Positions 34,895 to 37,291 of a DNA stretch of 37,291 nt are shown in pieces (position 1 is the stretch's first letter; each line of letters begins with the position of its first letter). The position numbers and the translations under genes were made by a program. The stretch comes from Bacteroides sp. GTDB taxonomy: Bacteria; Bacteroidota; Bacteroidia; Bacteroidales; Bacteroidaceae. The stretch spans positions 1-37,291 of the forward strand of contig JASLIW010000001.1 of NCBI GenBank assembly GCA_030152865.1. Reading direction: 5' to 3'. Below the pieces are notes generated by a model that had not been told where the DNA came from, made no database searches, and saw only the letters and a program-made list of their open reading frames with translations.

Positions 34895-36220
34895 CTACAG
34901 CAATATACTAGCCAGCTCACTCAGTTCACTACGCTCTCCTTTTATTAAGTTCACATGAGCAAATAAAGGTTGATCTTGCATTTTATCAATCATATATACC
35001 AGACCATTCGATTCAGCATCTAAGTAAGGGTGATCTATTTGCTGTATATCACCAGTAAATACCATTTTGGTGTTTTCTCCAGCTCTTGTTATAATTGTTT
35101 TAACCTCATGAGGGGTAAGATTCTGAGCCTCATCAATGATACAAAATAGATTACTCAAGCTACGCCCACGAATAAAAGCTAAAGCCTCTATCACTAACTT
35201 ACCACTCTTCAACATATCCTCAATGTTTTTAGCTTGACTCGCATTATTTTGAAATTGATTCTTAATCACATTGAGATTATCAAACAATGGTTGCATATAG
35301 GGAGCAACCTTATCTGTGGCATCTCCAGGCAAGAACCCTATATCTTTGTTGGATAAAGAAACAATAGGCCTAGCAAGCAACACTTGATTGTAGCTACTTG
35401 CTTGCCGTAAAGCAGAAGCCAAGGCCAATAAAGTTTTTCCTGTACCAGCTTTTCCTGTTAGCGCTACTAATTTTATGCTAGGGTCATTAAGTACATCAAA
35501 GGCAAAACTTTGCTCAGCATTGCGGGGTTCAATACCGTAATTTTTGCTCTTTGTCACCTTCTGAATAGTCTTTGTTAAGGGATGATATCTAGCTAAGACA
35601 CTACTGTTATTGCCTTTTAAGATAAAACACTCATTGGGGCGTAAACTGACACCTAGCTCCAAATCACGAGCAGGAATACCCTCTACAGAGGAGTAAATTT
35701 GTTCTATTAACTCATTCTGATCTGTAAAAATGGTATCATGCTCTCGATCAAAGTAATCAATGCTTTGTACTTTATCATTAATATAATCTTCAGACACCAA
35801 ACCTAAAGCCCGAGCTTTCATGCGTAAATTCACATCCTTTGTTACTAAAATAGTCGGTGTGTCCTTGTCCCGATTACTCACAAACTCCGTGACAGCCAAA
35901 ATATAATGATCTGGTTTTTGAATGGATAAACTCGTCCTGACTTTCTCTGCAGGGACATTACCCAACACTACAAACAACTTACCTAAGCCATCACCTAGCG
36001 AGACTCCTTGCTCAAATAAATCCCCATCACTCAGCTCATCCAGCGTTCTAATAAACTCACGTGCATTAAAGTTTATTTGCTCATTACCCTTCTTGAATTG
36101 GTCCAGCTCTTCCAGCACAACAATGGGAAGGTAAATATCATTTTCTTCAAAATTATGAAGACAATTATAATCATGTAAGATTACATTCGTATCTAAAATA
36201 AAATTCTTCTTCTTTCCCAT
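34895..36220 (-). CDS. PIN-PhoH family ATPase/nuclease
   Basis: Cytoplasmic two-domain protein, 441 aa. Residues about 6-145 form a PIN ribonuclease-like domain (FILDTNVILHD with D10, VVLEELDQFK, and VTKDVNLRMKARALG). Residues about 230-440 form a PhoH ATPase with Walker A ALTGKAGTGKT (253-263), Walker B CIIDEAQNLT and VFTGDIQQIDHPYLD. PIN-PhoH proteins have been linked to RNA unwinding and cleavage; the cellular role here is not shown. It is divergent from folC (144 bp apart) and upstream of the CapD-type gene on the same strand with an 80-bp gap carrying its own -7 box, so probably a separate unit. I do not use the symbol phoH because the PIN fusion (YlaK type) is a distinct lineage from E. 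coli PhoH. Confidence 0.93.
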   Translation of the reverse strand: MGKKKNFILDTNVILHDYNCLHNFEENDIYLPIVVLEELDQFKKGNEQINFNAREFIRTLDELSDGDLFEQGVSLGDGLGKLFVVLGNVPAEKVRTSLSIQKPDHYILAVTEFVSNRDKDTPTILVTKDVNLRMKARALGLVSEDYINDKVQSIDYFDREHDTIFTDQNELIEQIYSSVEGIPARDLELGVSLRPNECFILKGNNSSVLARYHPLTKTIQKVTKSKNYGIEPRNAEQSFAFDVLNDPSIKLVALTGKAGTGKTLLALASALRQASSYNQVLLARPIVSLSNKDIGFLPGDATDKVAPYMQPLFDNLNVIKNQFQNNASQAKNIEDMLKSGKLVIEALAFIRGRSLSNLFCIIDEAQNLTPHEVKTIITRAGENTKMVFTGDIQQIDHPYLDAESNGLVYMIDKMQDQPLFAHVNLIKGERSELSELASILL

Positions 36221-36364
36221 ACTTCTTCAAGTTTAATTGTTCATATTTGCACACAAGAAATACGCTACAAGCTATCCTCTGTGCTTTCATGCATTATAAG
36301 ACCTATAGCTAACAATATAATTAAAATTGACGACATAAGCATTTAGGCTTAAACTATTTATAAG

Positions 36365-37291
36365 ATGAACTACGAAGAAACAATTAATTATCTTTTTCAA
36401 TGTGTTCCCATGTTTCAAAAAGAAGGAGGAACTGCCTACAAAGAAGGCTTATCTACAACAAAAGCTTTAGACTACCACTTAGGACACCCACACAAAAAGT
36501 TTAAAACCATTCACGTAGGAGGAACCAACGGTAAGGGATCTACCTCACACACCTTGGCAGCAATTTTACAGGATGCTGGCTATCAAGTTGGATTGTACAC
36601 CTCACCCCACCTCATTGATTTTAGAGAGCGCATACGTATAAACGGAGAGCCTATTTCTAAACAATACGTTGTTGATTTTATTGCTGCACACAAGAGTTTT
36701 TACGAACCTCTAAGTCCTTCTTTCTTTGAACTAACGACAGCCCTAGCTTTTGATTATTTTGCTCATAAAAAGATTGACGTAGCACTTATCGAAGTAGGTT
36801 TAGGAGGTAGGCTTGATTGCACAAATATCATTCAGCCTGACCTATCAATCATTACTAATATCAGCAACGACCACAATCAGTACCTGGGAAGTACCTTGGC
36901 CGAAATAGCATTTGAAAAGGCCGGTATTATCAAGCCCAAGACTCCTGTTGTCATTGGTGAATATTTGGAAGAGACTAAACCTATTTTTGAACGTAAGGCC
37001 AAATATATGAATGCACCGATCTACTTTGCTGAAGATCAAGCCCAGGTAGATGAGCAGCATAGCCTGCTCACAGCCACTGGCTGGACTTATGCCAGCTCGA
37101 TGTATGGTCCATTGGTAGGACAGCTCGGTGGTCTGTGTCAGCTCAAAAATACCAATACTATTCTAAACGCCCTGCCTTTACTCCAAAACAAGGGCTATCA
37201 CATCAGTGAAGCAAATGTGCGTAATGGATTTATGCAAGTTTGTCAGCTAACTGGCTTAATGGGTAGGTGGCAACAGCTCCAACAGAACCCT
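36365..37291 (+). CDS. folC: Folylpolyglutamate/dihydrofolate synthase, N-terminal 309 residues (3' end outside window)
   Basis: Mur-ligase-family enzyme that adds glutamate to dihydropteroate and tetrahydrofolates. I translated the plus strand from the ATG at 36365; the frame is open to the right edge. The ATP loop HVGGTNGKGSTSHTLAAIL, the segment GLYTSPHLIDFRERIRI, the ELTTALAFDYFA helix, VALIEVGLGGRLDCTNII, and the SNDHNQYLGSTLAEIAFEKA segment (SxDH with Asn in the second place) are all diagnostic. The start is supported by AAG purines just upstream and by length of the conserved N-terminus (MNYEETINYLF). It is divergently placed to the PIN-PhoH gene. The C-terminal glutamate ligase domain is outside the window. 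Confidence 0.95.
   Translation, partial: MNYEETINYLFQCVPMFQKEGGTAYKEGLSTTKALDYHLGHPHKKFKTIHVGGTNGKGSTSHTLAAILQDAGYQVGLYTSPHLIDFRERIRINGEPISKQYVVDFIAAHKSFYEPLSPSFFELTTALAFDYFAHKKIDVALIEVGLGGRLDCTNIIQPDLSIITNISNDHNQYLGSTLAEIAFEKAGIIKPKTPVVIGEYLEETKPIFERKAKYMNAPIYFAEDQAQVDEQHSLLTATGWTYASSMYGPLVGQLGGLCQLKNTNTILNALPLLQNKGYHISEANVRNGFMQVCQLTGLMGRWQQLQQNP

Noticed and set aside
36228..36235. Possible -7 box (TAAACTTG on the minus strand) for the PIN-PhoH gene
   Set aside because: One mismatch and so close to the ATG at 36220 that the message would be leaderless; not convincing.
1..37291. CRISPR arrays, insertion sequences, integrases, phage genes, tRNA or rRNA genes
   Set aside because: No spaced direct repeats, transposase motifs or RNA gene signatures were found on either strand.

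Overview
This window looks like a chromosomal segment of a member of the order Bacteroidales (phylum Bacteroidota). Base composition is AT-rich. Several intergenic regions carry the phylum's -7 promoter element TAnnTTTG. There is a SusC/SusD pair, and the F-type ATP synthase operon has the order beta-epsilon-(AtpI-like)-a-c-b-delta-alpha-gamma with a signal-peptide-bearing subunit a. I cannot name the genus from sequence alone.

Layout. (1) 1-4989, housekeeping: the 5' part of ileS (minus, runs off the left edge), a 2-Cys peroxiredoxin (minus), a GNAT-acetyltransferase/nitrilase fusion (minus) and fabD (plus). Between ileS and the peroxiredoxin lie a strong terminator and an exact 22-bp tandem duplication framed by a 9-bp inverted repeat. 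(2) 4990-13761, a compact polysaccharide utilisation locus (PUL): susC, susD, a heparinase II/III-type polysaccharide lyase and a GH88 unsaturated glucuronyl hydrolase. Its own promoter lies upstream, a hairpin terminator/attenuator lies after susD, and a terminator closes it. The enzymes imply import and breakdown of a uronic-acid-containing polymer. No sulfatase and no local regulator is present. (3) 13868-17174 (plus): a cytoplasmic patatin-like hydrolase tightly coupled to a GH13 glycosidase, then a tandem pair of small CD225/dispanin-type membrane proteins, the first with an N-terminal GYF_2 domain. (4) 17148-18575 (minus): a 475-aa protein with a DUF1266-like core whose 3' end overlaps the membrane-protein gene convergently, followed by about 420 bp without a gene. 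(5) 18995-25202 (minus): a SanA-like DUF218 membrane protein and a complete tripartite RND efflux system (outer-membrane factor, RND pump, lipoprotein adaptor). (6) 25248-32372 (minus): the full ATP synthase operon, directly upstream of the efflux genes with only 45 bp between and no visible terminator. (7) 32861-36220 (minus): a CapD/FlaA1-type membrane nucleotide-sugar dehydratase and a PIN-PhoH ATPase. (8) 36365-37291 (plus): the 5' part of folC, running off the right edge.

How the genes fit together. In the PUL, SusC/SusD would import oligosaccharides, the lyase would leave unsaturated uronic acids at the chain ends, and the GH88 lipoprotein would remove them. The ATP synthase has a c subunit of proton type and an epsilon subunit without the C-terminal helical domain. 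No CRISPR array, transposase, integrase, tRNA or rRNA was seen. Nothing here is clearly a wholly new system. The points most worth a second look are the sulfatase-free PUL with its internal hairpin, the CD225 pair with the convergent DUF1266 gene, the atp/efflux junction, and several unexplained dyads.
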